64,000 bases of DNA from Holothuria scabra (taxonomy: Eukaryota; Echinodermata; Holothuroidea; Aspidochirotida; Holothuriidae). A program made the position numbers and the translations under genes. The notes beneath the pieces were generated by a model. It saw only the letters and a list, made by a program, of their open reading frames with translations, ran no database searches and had not been told where the DNA came from. Position 1 is the stretch's first letter. Each line of letters begins with the position of its first letter. This document shows, piece after piece, positions 33,180 through 43,923 of the stretch. The stretch spans positions 26,992,087-27,056,086 of the forward strand of contig CM074195.1 in assembly GCA_037179385.1 (NCBI GenBank), in the 5' to 3' direction.

Positions 33180-33430
33180 AGGTGGCGTCAGCTGGGGGGA
33201 GGGGGCGGGGCCATGCTCACCGTCGGGGAACACTGCCCACCCCCACCCCCCCCCGCGTCGGGAAAGTTCGGCGGCTTCGTCGAGGAGGCCTAAAATTAAT
33301 AGAAAAAAACTTAATAAAAAACTTCGTTTTGTAATGCTATTTAAATGCATATTGGAATCGATTGTCGTTCACTTCTAGCTCCGTTACACCTCATTCCATG
33401 TACCTTGCCCTATGTCATCCCCCGTTCGGA
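33180..33430. repeat. G/C-run repeat, third copy
   Basis: A C/A-rich run, CGTCGGGAAAGTTCGGCGG, CTTCGTCGAGGAGGCC, and TATTGGAATCGATTGTCGTTC parallel the copies at 18.2-18.7 kb. The two opposing open frames across it are repeat artefacts. Confidence 0.65.
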
Positions 33431-34338
33431 TTTAATTACACCAGATATTTTTCAGATTTTTTTTTTTATTAGTTTACTACTCCAGCATGTAAATTGGCAA
33501 TACCTGTTAGAATGGCAATTGTGATTTACAGAATTTACGGTATTCTTATGGGTGAATTACATTTCAAGTTTCGAAGATTTTCAAAGGTTCCCTTCAGATA
33601 CCTTATGCCTTTCCAACATTTTAGTGACACCAAGGCATTTCACCACCTTGCATCAACGTAGGAAGATAGTATTGATCTAGACCTTGCAAAGGCTCAATTT
33701 TATCAATTTCGTACATTCTATAAAATAGCATCTCAGAAATTAATGGAAACCCTTGCAATTAAGTCTGCTTCTGAAATGTTACAATTGATTAATAAATGGT
33801 AAAAACGATGCTTTTCCGGTATTGGCAAATCTGTATAAAATATTAGGCACTATTGCAATGTCCTCAGCCAAGAGTGAACGTTCATAAAGTTATCAAAAAA
33901 TATCTGAGGTCCACTTTATCCCAGGAAAGACTTTCCTCTCTTGCTCTCCTTATTAGTATGGAACCCGACGGTGTAGCGTGTCGCGAAAACCATGTACTAG
34001 GTAAATGTAGCCCAACGACCCACGCATTCACCTTCTTGAGATATAATATTAATAATAGGAAACACAAGAAACACGTATGCAGCATAAGCCACACAGTACA
34101 CACACAATACACACGTTTAGATGTGGCATGCAACTGAGAACTATCTTTATCCAATGTTCTGATGTACATGCGTTCATACTGCCGTTAGCGAAATTGCCGG
34201 TCTTCAACTTGCTTCGGCATGTTTCTGTACAGTGCAATACTGTGTCCACTTCACTATAGTATGCTGTAAAACAAGTTGAGTCGGTTTGGAAATTGTACAC
34301 TCTAAAAGTCATGGACACAAAGAAATATTTTGTAGTAT
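33431..34338. other. Stretch with no recognisable gene
   Basis: Overlapping short open frames on both strands with no motif. A CACACA-rich patch near 34090-34110. Confidence 0.35.
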
Positions 34339-34440
34339 ATACCTACCTGGCGCAGGAGTGTCCGTGATCACGGAGGCCAGCCCGTAGTCGTGGAGGTATC
34401 ATTGCGCTGTGGGGTGTCACGCACTATCGCCCTGCCCGCC
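34339..34440 (+). ncRNA. U1 snRNA-like sequence, probably a pseudogene or fragment
   Basis: Starts ATACCTACCTGGCG, one base different from the U1 5' end that pairs with donor sites (ATACTTACCTGGCG). About 20 nt later comes GTGATCACGGAGG, matching stem-loop I (TGATCACGAAGG), the U1-70K-binding loop. Then comes TATCATTGCGCT where U1 has a TCCATTGCACT-like segment. The spacing agrees with a U1 5' half. No Sm site or stem-loop IV could be followed beyond about 34440, and a substitution lies in the donor-pairing region. I therefore call it a truncated retro-pseudogene rather than a functional snRNA. Confidence 0.5.
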
Positions 34441-35715
34441 GCCCGTGTATGTAGTTGTTGGTGTGTAAGTAGTTGGAGTGTAAATAGTTGTTGTTTTCAA
34501 ATGTTTTGTACTTGTGTTTGTTGTTAGTTCCGGAATTTGTTTGGAACTTTGTTCCGACATTGTCCGTTTCAAAGCACGTTAAAAACTCACAAAGAAACAT
34601 TATGTGTTTATTACAGATATTTCAGAAGAGTTGAAAGAGAAAGAGGGAGATTGAAACACATCATTGAGGTATTATGCTCAAGGCTGTGGTAAGGATAGGT
34701 AGGAAAATTGTCTGGGCCTAGCGAGGGAGTTACTTGCATTCAATGCATAGACCAAAGCCCAGTGTGCAGGAAAGGAGCCACAGACCTAAGACTAGTCTAC
34801 TTCCAGTTTTACTGTGAAGCACTGGTTCTTATATTGATGTTATCTTGAAGACACGTTTCAAAACAAGATTGTTCCAAACTGCATCCAATAAACAACTAAA
34901 AATGAATTTTAATACGTACTTCATAAGGTCAGGAGTTGCTTGAACAATTAAATCTACAGGTCTAGTATTTGCAAGGCTGCTAATTGTTAGGCAGAGCAAT
35001 AGCTCCGTTTTGGGGGGAGGGTTCCCATATGGAAACACAAGTTGATTAGGACTAATTCAATTAATTGATAATTTATCGAAAAATATGTGGTTACTCGTTG
35101 AACTCATTAATCACAAACTGACAGCCCTATTGGAAAGCATCAAATAACTCCAAAACACACATACTTACCCATAATTGCAGTGTAAGAAAGCTAAGAAAAT
35201 ACTCATTGAATTTGTATGCGGCACCAGCGAGCAGAAAAGGAAATGTGATAAACCTGGGCCTTGTCAAATTTTAAGCATGGCAGTGACTTAATAGGCTAGC
35301 CTTACCCCAAAATGATACCCCATTGAGGTTTCATAATTTTTTTAAGCTCACGCTAGGCTCACGATACCCCAACGGTCAATTATTCGACGGATTTAAGTGA
35401 TATCTGCACAGCTACCCTAGGCCCTTTATCCTAGGCTTGACATAGCCTATTACGTGTATATAGGCCTAGGCTACGTGTGTATGACTCAGTATGAAGGCCT
35501 AGGGCTTGTCCTTTATGTAGGCCAGATCTAAATGCGACAGCATAAATGATTATTCACACAAACATTTGCAAGGTAGACCACTTTAGCCTCCATTCGTAAT
35601 CGACACCCAGGGTGTCAGAGTGGAGTCCTGTTGCTAAGATAACGTTTTGTTAACTTGCTTTACGTTATCGATAGGCCTATATATGCATTGTATCAAGTCA
35701 AACGAAGACATTACA
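34441..35715. other. Stretch with no recognisable gene
   Basis: Short frames only. Some TAGGCCTA-rich sequence near 35400-35520. No assignable element. Confidence 0.35.
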
Positions 35716-35723
35716 GTGTCTAT

Positions 35724-36081
35724 CAGGGGCGCAAATCTCTGTTTGAGAGTGGGGGCGAAAATGCTTATGATGTGCCCATAAGTATTAAACTGTGTACGCA
35801 TGGCGGGCACCGCGAGCGCGAAACCCCAAAGGGCTTCTGGTGGGATCCAAGGGCAAAGCCCCTGTGGGGGTCCTGGGGGCGAAGCCCCCGGAAGCTCTTG
35901 TGTTCTATCATTTCCGAAGCTTCCGAAAAACTGTTTCGAACGAAAAAAAAAACGAAAAAAGGTGACCATATTTTTAGGTTTACTCAAATTTTGGGGGGTA
36001 AAATTACGATTTGTCCCCCCCCCCCACTTTTTCACTTGAGGGGACGAAGGTCCCGCTTGCCCCCCGGGATTTGCGCCCCTG
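35724..36081 (+). mobile_element. hAT-type MITE, copy 2, with perfect 8-bp target duplication
   Basis: A 358-bp element, ends CAGGGGCGCAAATCTC and (reverse complement) CAGGGGCGCAAATCCC. The flanking 8-mers are identical: GTGTCTAT at 35716-35723 and 36082-36089. It is in opposite orientation to the copy at 29253. The interior contains GGGGGCGAAGCCCCC at 35875-35889, whose centre GCGAAGC is known as an unusually stable DNA mini-hairpin, plus GGGCAAAGCCC-type hairpins. The 160- and 173-residue open frames crossing it are not genes. Confidence 0.92.
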
Positions 36082-36241
36082 GTGTCTATGCTCAAGCGAG
36101 GCGGCTCAGGAGGCAACTTGGTGTCTTTTTCCTGCGGTTTACGACTCTGAAAGTTGAAAATAAACCTCAGCTATAGGCGAAATTCCACTGATTTGTGATG
36201 CCAACTTTTGCTTAGTTGAACTCATTGTTAAATGATGTTCA

Positions 36242-37510
36242 TACATTCGTTCGTTCGTTCGTTCGTTCGACAACACATTTATTTGAGTCATTCTCAGGAT
36301 TTACAACACAATTCAAGAAATAAAACAACGAAACAAAGCTAAAGAGAAACTCAGGAGGAAACTCAGAAAAGTTCCATAGAGCTTGTAAAAGAGCCTTCCG
36401 TAGAAAAAAACAAAAACAGGAAAATCAGAGAGAGGAAACTGGGAAGAAGGGAGACTGGGAAGAAGAGTCAGCTACGTTTACTCATCAGAAAAAGTTTTAG
36501 GGATTTCTTAAATAGGTTTAAGAGGTGACACCGTTGAATTGAAAAGTGGGAGGGAGTTCCAAAGATTTAGTCCAGTAAAACAAATTGTTTGCTGCGAAGA
36601 TGCTAGCCTAAATGAGGGAGTAGAAAGAGAATTCATGGAACGTGTAAAGTGTGTGTGTGTCATGTCGAAAGTGAAACATGGATTTGAAGATATTTAGCAG
36701 AATATTATTACACCAGGAGTACATAAAAATGCCAATTTGATGGCGATGAATATCGTATACATGGAGAATGTTGAATTTTGTAAACAATTTGCACGAAGTT
36801 TGAGACGGATGATAATTAGCTATAAGACGAAGAGCTTTCTTCTGAAGAACTAAGAGGGGGTAAATCCTGGAGCAATACGTGCCACCCCATAGTAGAGCAC
36901 AATAGGATAGATGTGGATTAATTAGACTATTATACAGAGTAAGCAGGATTTTACGAGGAAGATAAGGCGTAGCCGAGCTATAATTCCAACGTTCTTTGAG
37001 ATGGTTTTAGAAATGGCCTGAATGTGACCACTCCAAGTGAGGTGACTGTCAATGAAGACACCGCGAAACTTAGCGGTAGCCAAATTACAGAGGGGGGCCT
37101 CAGTGCCACAGAAATCAATGTTACGGATGGAAGGGTCTGGTAGCCTATTAGGAGTACTGAAAAGAATCGATGCAGTTTTGTTTACATTCAGTAATAACTT
37201 ATTTGCACAGAACCATGTACGTACTTTGAATAATTCGTTGCTAACAATATCCATTAAAGTCTTAGAATCTTCATGCGAACAGAAAATATTAGTATCATCG
37301 GCGTACAATATAAAGTGTAACTTATCTCAGGACTTACGTAGATCATTAATGTAGATAATAAAGAGAAGAGGCCCAAGAATGGAGCCCTGGGGGACACCAC
37401 AATTAATAGGTAGGTAATTTGAATGTAAATTGCGAATGACTACGAATTGTTTTCTATCACATAAATAATTCCTAAACCAATTGAGTATAACACCTCGGAC
37501 GCCGTAGTAG
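36242..37510 (-). pseudogene. 5'-truncated non-LTR retrotransposon (CR1/L2-like) with (CGAA)n tail
   Basis: The minus strand from about 37500 encodes VILNWFRNYLCDRKQFVV, then GVPQGSILGPLLFIIYINDL and, after a stop, LYADDTNIF with an intact YADD active site. Next come SNELFKVRTWFCANKLLLNV, FRGVFIDSHLTWSGHI and LRLIF before further breaks. The 3' end is a tetranucleotide tail on the minus strand, (CGAA)n (36246-36270), typical of CR1/L2-group elements that end in short tandem repeats. The RT N-terminus and endonuclease are missing. The internal stop and frameshifts make it inactive. Confidence 0.85.
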
Positions 37511-37604
37511 GATAATTAACATACAGCAACAAATATTGCTGGGCTTGTATTAAACCTTGGCTTCTAGTAAATAAATACTCTTAGTCCTATCGCCACCGAA
37601 TGGG

Positions 37605-37870
37605 ATAAAAAAGGTTCACCAAGATGGCCGCCGTGAGTCTATAATTTGTATGATATGACGACGGTTCTGTAATATCTTGAAAAAGAGTTTAATTTAAAAG
37701 AAAGACAATAAAATAGCCTATTCCTGCAGTACGTGTATAATTTGGACCTGACCTTGCATTATTTTGAAAAAATTTCAAATTTCTTGCAAAATCTGTTCAT
37801 TTGAACTACTTGAGCAAATCCAAACTTTCACACACAAAACCAAAACAGTCAACCATCTTGCTACGCCTAT
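37605..37870. repeat. Dispersed ~265-bp repeat, copy 2
   Basis: Colinear with 17655-17925: CACCAAGATGGCCGCCGTGA, ATATGACGACGGTTCTGTAA, TTCTTGCAAAATCTGTTC, ACTTGAGCAAATCCAAAC, CATCTTGCTACGCCTATA. It directly abuts the TIR element at 37872. Confidence 0.75.
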
Positions 37871-37871
37871 A

Positions 37872-38125
37872 GACGAATCCGATCAGCGCATGTGTTTAGT
37901 GACTGTAGGCAGCCATTTTTGGGGTCCATCGGGCTAAAATCGTCTTCGTTTATTGTCTGCATTACTTTTAAACCCTCAAATTCAATAAAATTGAGGAAAT
38001 CAATATACAACGTAGTGGTCATGCACACAAGGTACAGCAAAGCAAAGAACTTGAAAGATCAAAAGGTGATAGACCCCAGTTATGGCCGACTGAAATCAGA
38101 CCATCACTTGCTGTCCGGATTCGTC
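37872..38125. mobile_element. TIR element with GACGAATC ends, copy 2
   Basis: Begins GACGAATCCGATCAGCGC and ends CTGTCCGGATTCGTC. TATA lies on both sides, a possible short target duplication. Inverted relative to the copy at 30019-30271, with shared internal blocks TTTAGTGACTGTAGGCAGCC and TGGCCGACTGAAATCAGACC. Inserted at the end of the 37605 repeat. Confidence 0.75.
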
Positions 38126-40170
38126 TATACTAAACTTACGGTAGCAACAAAAATCAAGCGTGCAGTATGCTCCGTCCATTTACATGATGTCCGTGGGTAA
38201 CCCTGAATTGTTCAGACCGTGCACAAAGAATAACCCATATTTAGAGTTCTCCATTAGCCGTTTTGTCCGGACACGCCCGGCAGCCCTGATAAAATCTGAA
38301 GAGCTGCATTAGCGCCCGCCATTAAATTTACCTGCACAAAAACATTGGCCGCCCGGACGATTATTTGTTTGAACCAAGCAACATTTGAGGAGGTGCATGC
38401 GGAAATATAAGCCCGCTTGGCGGACGTAGTTTGCACAGCAACTGCAACTGCACCTATATCTTGAACTATGAAATAACAAAGGAGACAATACATATTCGAC
38501 ATCTGCTCAGAAGACAAGGTGAACTACAAGAGAAAACCCCCGATAAGAAAAAGTTGTGATTGGCTCCATACACCAATAATTTCATTTTTCAGCCAATCAC
38601 TACTCGTGAAATATTCAATGCAATTTGAACGTGTACCACTAGCTGGAGGATCTCGTAAAATTTTCCAGTAGAATCTCTTACAAAAGCTCGCCATATATGA
38701 ATTATATATGGGTGGGAAAAATAGATGAATTGATGATAGTTTACTGTCACATCTCTCGACATTCAAAACAAATTGAAAACACAGGGGTGTCTAGTTCCCT
38801 ACCCTGAGAAATTTAAACTAAAAATGTATGGTTCGATTTAGCAAATGAGCTAATACTCTCTGAATACGTTTGTACTAGACAGCAGCACTTTACTTCCACA
38901 AAGCAGGATCTAGTTAAAGGGTCGACAAAATCCACGTGGACAAGAACATCAAAGATACACACAATTTATGTGTAAAAGACCATTATACAGCGATCTGCAA
39001 AACATTTGTGAGTTTAAGGTGTTAAGTTTTTCTTTACGACGTTATTTTCTATAGTATGTCTTGGAACCTTTTCCATTGAATATCGTATAGGACTTATGTA
39101 CATTGTAAACCTATCCTACACATGGTTATCTGCAATGTTTTTAATGGGAAAGCTGTGCAGTGGTGAATTAATTCTTTATCATTTTTATTCTCATGTTCCT
39201 ACCAACATATATTTGATTTATTCTAGCACATGGTATAAAGCATGCAGCAGCATATCATACTGATATGGGTAGTATCTGCACCAGATGAAAACTTACAAAG
39301 CTCCCCCATATATATTTGTGTAAAGAGAAGCTGTCAAAAATTCTCCCATATATATAAGTGTTACGTGATGCCATTGCAAAATATTATCATGACTCTACAG
39401 TCTTTTGGGGTTGGTTGAAACCTTTGCACAATAATTAAACTCTCAAACAAGGTAATATTATTCAAACTTTCGGATGGAAAGAATGTGGGGGGCTTAATTT
39501 AGAGTGTTGTGAACTTTCGAGAATATTGCAGATATATGCACAAAACCATCTTTTTTCCACAGTATATATCTCTATTTACGGGCTCCATTATAACTTCCAT
39601 AATTTTCGAAGACACCAAGGTGTTGCTATGACTTGAACAGCTGTAACATAAAATATTTGCTATAACAGAAACAGATACTGCAATGCTGGGACATGCCAGT
39701 ACATCCACTCCTAGAACTACAATCGACACAAACGAACTGCTTGCTCACGCACCCAGATCACAGCCTTCAGCAAAATTAGGCGGACTATTTACACTTATTT
39801 ACCACAAATTGAGGAAACCCCACCAAAGCAAATAAGAAAATTCTCCGTAAAAATTAGGAATTGATTATTTAGGTTATGGTAAGTACAGATTTGGCGCTAA
39901 ATACGGCACCATTTTGCACCTTTCCCTCTTAAAGTGAGCAGAAATTTTTCCAAAGGTGAGGGGAACCCCCTCCTCGTAGATCCTCTCTCACGACGGCGAT
40001 CAAAGGATGCCATCCTGACAAAATCTTGACCTGTGGAGAACACTGCATACCCCGAGGTAAGGGTTACCCTGACTAGATGCAACTATGCAAGAGATGTGTC
40101 ACATCAAATTACACCCCGACTGCCTTGGTTACAACCGTCAAAATGGTGCCACCAGAGGCAAGTACAATTT
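38126..40170. other. Stretch with no recognisable gene
   Basis: Several short open frames, including 87 residues at 38254-38517 on the minus strand, with no family motif and no convincing exon structure. Confidence 0.4.
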
Positions 40171-40408
40171 TTCAGATTTTGACCCATGGTGACCCCAGAT
40201 GACATTCCACCTCCACCGAAAGCAATAGTGATCATTCTCTCACGATAATGTATCCACATAACAAATATTTAATCTAGCAAAGTTTCCTAACTCAAGAACG
40301 TTTTCATACTTTGACACCTGGGGACCCCAGATGACCTTTGACCTCCACCAAAAACAATGGGGTTCTTCCTCTAGATGTTGGGCATCTATGTACCAAGTTT
40401 GAAAACTG
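40171..40408. repeat. DR1-type tandem repeat, second block (left part)
   Basis: Two units of the same family as 4.2-5.4 kb. A perfect DR1-type TGACCTTTGACCT lies at 40332-40344. The array is then interrupted by a TIR element and continues at 40829. Confidence 0.8.
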
Positions 40409-40828
40409 TCATATAACAAGTTCCATTTTCAAAATGGATTTTCTAACTCTATCTGGACAGCTCCTTTTGCATAACTTTTCCTCTTTTTTGACAATATTGT
40501 AGCCCAATACCAGATTCTCATACGTTTTTCCATGGAAAAAAGGCCAACTCCTTGTCACACGTGCGACAAGGAGTCGATCACTGTTGCCAAAAATGGCATT
40601 CCCAGTGACAGAGATGGACTCCTTGTCTCGCACGTGTGACAAGGAGTCGGATGAACGGACTAACTACTTGTCGCACGTGCGACAAAGAGTGACTGGTTAT
40701 AGCCACAAGTGTTACTTTTTCTGGGTATTGTCAACACGAATCCCAAAGAAAACAGACATATTTGATAAAAAATTGTGAGAAGACATGGATTTTAGAAATC
40801 CATTTTGAAATTGGAACATGTTATATGT
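40409..40828. mobile_element. ~420-bp TIR element with three CACGTG-centred palindromes
   Basis: The left end CATATAACAAGTTCCATTTT and right end (reverse complement CATATAACATGTTCCAATTT) are inverted over about 36 bp, through TCAAAATGGATTTTCTAA. Inside are three ~28-32-bp near-perfect palindromes of the type ACTCCTTGTC...CACGTG...GACAAGGAGT at 40547-40574, 40617-40648 and 40663-40690. The element sits inside a DR1 repeat unit, splitting it. No coding frame of note. Confidence 0.8.
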
Positions 40829-40975
40829 TCTTTTCTTGAGATATCGTGCTAACGAGCAAAGTGCAACAAACACACACATTCATACACACATACACACGCC
40901 ATCATGAATGCATAGATTTCTCTTATCATCGAAACCAATAAAAGTGTCACATGCACACAAGCACCAATGAACACA
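40829..40975. repeat. DR1-repeat family continuation and its CA-rich tail
   Basis: CTTGAGATATCGTGCTAAC, then AAAGTGCAACAAACACACAC and CACACGCCATCATGAATGC, ATAGATTTCTCTTATCATCG. The last part matches 6018-6062, linking the two DR1 blocks to one larger element family. Confidence 0.7.
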
Positions 40976-41035
40976 CGAACATAATACATACACACACTCG
41001 GCAATATGAATGCAAAGATTGTTATGCCGCGTGTT

Positions 41036-41120
41036 TTGGTTTAACGGCAAGAGCATCCGCCTCTCACGTGGAAGGCCAGGTTCTATTCCCAGGTCGAGTC
41101 TACTAAAGTCTCTAAACCAG
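41036..41120 (+). mobile_element. tRNA-Glu SINE head
   Basis: GCCGCGTGTTTTGGTTTAAC, GGCAAGAGCATCCGCCTCTC, ACGTGGAAGGCCAGGTTC, then CCCAGGTCGAGTCTAC. This has the tRNA-like D-arm, CTC anticodon loop and T-arm, after which the SINE body decays. Confidence 0.75.
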
Positions 41121-41339
41121 AAAGCCTAAAGGCTTAGTGATTCCTTGCCGCTGAAATGTAAGTCTGCTTTTTTGACATTGACAGTGCTCCGTAATGTTTT
41201 TCAAATTGTCAGTGCTCCGCAAAGTACCCACAAATATACATGCAAGGCATGCAAGCTTCATACATACAGATCCCGTTTAACCTTTGACCACTTAGAACTA
41301 GGGTTCTGCTCACCATATCACATCAACTAACTACGTGTG

Positions 41340-42120
41340 AAATTTTCTGTATCCAAGACTCCAACTATGAGAAATTGCGTAAACATGAAATTGAAACTTT
41401 GACCCCTTGTGAACCCAAATGACACTTGACCTCCACCAAAAACATTAAGGTTCATTTATTCACCATGCACCATCTGCATGCCAAGTATGAGGACATTTCG
41501 AGTTACCTTTCTTCTAACACTATGCAAACAAGCTCTGTCAGACTTTGACCCTAAATGAACATGAAACATCACGAAAATTAATGTGGATGATCTACTCAAT
41601 ACGGCCAACCCACACACCCAAATATGAACTTAGTCACATGTCATCTTCCTTGAGATGTCGTGTTAACAAAGTTTTGACCTTTTGATCTCTGTTGACTCCA
41701 AATGTCCTTTGACTCCACCAGAAACAATAGGGATCTTCTACTAACTGTAACGTACCTACATACAAAGAATGAATTCTATCTAAGAATCTTAACTTAAGAT
41801 ATCATGTACCAAGTATTTGAGACTTTTACCCCCTCAGACCCCGGATGTTCTTTGACCTCCACCAAAAATAATAGGTTTCTTTCTCTCACCATAGCGATTC
41901 CACATACCAACTATGAAATCTATCCAAGCGTTCTAACTTGAGACATCGTGTAAACAAATTTTTCAGACTTGAAGTTGACCCTCCATGACCCCAGATGACC
42001 TTTCACCTTCCACAAAAAAGATAGGGATCATCTACTCAATATGGGCGATCTACCTACCAAGTATTGGAATAGTGCAAGTTACCCTTCTTGAGATATCGCA
42101 TTAACAAGCCTACGGCGTCA
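41340..42120. repeat. DR1-type tandem repeat, third block
   Basis: About six degenerate units with TGACC-TTTGACCTCCACCAAAA cores, TTGAGATATCGTGT-like spacers and ACCAAGTATGAAA. Copies of the core are imperfect here, e.g. TGACACTTGACCT and TGTTCTTTGACCT. Confidence 0.8.
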
Positions 42121-42475
42121 TACAAAGTCGGAATGTCACACCAATACTTCCTAACATTAAAACGCTTGGCGGGGCATGCTTGTGAAGCAATGATTGAAAA
42201 AATGTCTCGCTCGGTACTTGATTTAATTTAACCGGTCCTTCCGACAGCTGCTCAAATTGCCCGATCGGCAAGGCGAAGGTTCCCGGCTAAAGGGTGATGG
42301 CTAAAGGGTGATAAGGTTGATTGAGTTCGGGTTCTTGGTCGGGCACAGTTTTTCAACAGTTTTTCAATAATAACCTCTATCAAAAGAAGGCAAAGCTTAC
42401 CAATGTTACATGCCAAATTCTACAAGATTTAAAAGTAACGCGACTGTTTCCGGTAATTATCATCATCCTTCATAT

Positions 42476-42844
42476 ATGTATGTATATATATATATATTTA
42501 TATATATATATATTTATCTATATATATATACATGCATATATATATTCCACTTCCACAGTGCTCCGCAGCATTTCGACCTTACATAAATACAAAACAAAAA
42601 TATAAACAACGTTATTTCAATGGCAAGCCATCCGTTCGTGTTAACAGCTAGGTGTCTGTAAATTTGACAACATTGAAGTAATTGCATCTACTTTGTAAAT
42701 CTAGGAGGGCGCCCTTGTCCGTTTACGTATTCCTATAGAATAGGTGTGTAGAAACGTTAAGGCGAAACTTATATTTCGCCCCAATTTTTTTTTCGCCCTA
42801 AGATAGACTTTTCAACAACAACTTTCCCCCTAAGTGCCGAATTA

Positions 42845-42858
<14 letters not shown>
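42476..42858 (-). mobile_element. TA-array-associated MITE, copy 1 (reverse)
   Basis: Read in reverse, CACTAATTCGGCACTTAGGGGG and then AAAGTTGTTGTTGAAAAGTC at the right end, followed by GAAATATAAGTTTCGCC, GGACAAGGGCGCCCTCC, ACGAACGGATGGCTTGCC and AAATAACGTTGTTTATA. This matches 54133-54395. Both sides are (TA)n. On the left, before the TA array at 42476, CACAGTGCTCCGCAGCATTT is the reverse of the sequence at 45352 and 54530. Confidence 0.65.
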
Positions 42859-42971
<113 letters not shown>

Positions 42972-43189
42972 AATAGCGGAACGCTAGAATTTAGTTATAT
43001 TTAACAAATTGTTTGAAGTAGAGCTTTCGAGAAATACTACCCCTTTACCAATACTTGGTCAGAGAATGACAAGGAGTGAGAAATTTTGGAAGCTTTTAAA
43101 GGTGTTGACAATGGTCTCACCCCTATTGTGACAGGGTAATCCTTCTTAAGGTAATTGAGCAGGTTGATTGACCGGGAGGGTCTGATCGG

Positions 43190-43240
<51 letters not shown>
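43190..43240. repeat. (TA)n array
   Basis: About 50 bp of TA, directly left of a TA-array-associated MITE. Confidence 0.97.
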
Positions 43241-43243
<3 letters not shown>

Positions 43244-43592
43244 AATTGTGGAATAAGGGGAAATTTTTGGGCAAAATATCAAGGTTAGGGGGAAATTACT
43301 GTTAGGGGGAAAATCTACGTTCCCCTTTACGTTTTCACACACTGTTTTAATGGGAATACGTTAGTGTATAGTAAAATACATATGGGGTTACGTAATATAC
43401 CTAATTACTTCAATGTTGACCAAATTACGGACGCCTATCTGTTAACACGTACAACTTATGGACTATTGAATTTACGTACATGTATATGTTTTTCCTTAAA
43501 GGTGAAATATACAGTTATGTATTTTATTGTTTTTCATTTCGCCTAAACGTATCAAGATGTACAAATTTCCCCCTAATGTTCAATCTAGTGGT
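43241..43592 (+). mobile_element. TA-array-associated MITE, copy 2
   Basis: Lies exactly between two TA arrays. The left end reads CCTAATTGTGGAATAAGGGG; the right end reverse complement reads CCACTAGATTGAACATTAGGGG. Both continue GGAAA-type. Internal TTAGGGGGAAA motifs recur. It shares GGAATACGTTAG, AATTACTTCAATGTTGACCA and CTGTTAACACG with the copies at 42.6 and 54.1 kb but is more diverged. Confidence 0.65.
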
Positions 43593-43697
43593 ATATATAT
43601 ATATATATACACATAAATATATATATATATACACATAAATATATATATATATATATATACACATAAATATATATATATATATACACATAAATATATA

Positions 43698-43737
<40 letters not shown>

Positions 43738-43738
43738 A
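43592..43738. repeat. (TA)n with interspersed ACACATAAATATA units
   Basis: TA arrays alternate with TATACACATAAATATATATA, a higher-order repeat, ending at the SINE-like tRNA element. Confidence 0.95.
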
Positions 43739-43787
43739 ATCAAATTGGTAAAGCTGGAAAATCTGGCTGAGGTGAAAAAACGATGTT

Positions 43788-43860
43788 GACTCCACCGGGA
43801 TTCGAACTCGGGACCTCCCGCTTTCTAGTGCGGACGCTCTAACCACTGAGCCATGAAGCC
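43788..43860 (-). tRNA. tRNA-like sequence with CTA at the anticodon, likely tRNA pseudogene or SINE head
   Basis: On the minus strand it begins GGCTTCATGGCTCAGTGG and ends TTCGAATCCCGGTGGAGTC. The 7-bp acceptor stem GGCTTCA/TGGAGTC pairs fully (with G-U pairs). D-arm GCTC/GAGC and T-arm with TTCGAAT are present (one A-C mismatch). The anticodon stem TCCGC/GCGGG pairs, but its loop, ACTAGAAA, has 8 nt instead of 7, with CTA in the anticodon place. Loop length and location between TA arrays make a functional tRNA unlikely. The following CATCGTTTTTTCACCTCAGC could be a SINE body. Confidence 0.45.
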
Positions 43861-43862
43861 AA

Positions 43863-43914
<52 letters not shown>

Positions 43915-43923
43915 ATATATATA
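43861..43923. repeat. (TA)n array at the left border of duplication unit 1
   Basis: About 60 bp TA-rich, directly abutting the PLE 3' end at 43924. Confidence 0.97.

Noticed and set aside
35634..36176. 160- and 173-residue opposing open frames
   Set aside because: Both are translations of the hAT-type MITE bounded by an 8-bp duplication.
38254..38517. 87-residue minus-strand frame with Ala/Val-rich sequence
   Set aside because: No family motif, no paralogue in the window and no clear acceptor/donor pair. Could be an exon but cannot be supported.
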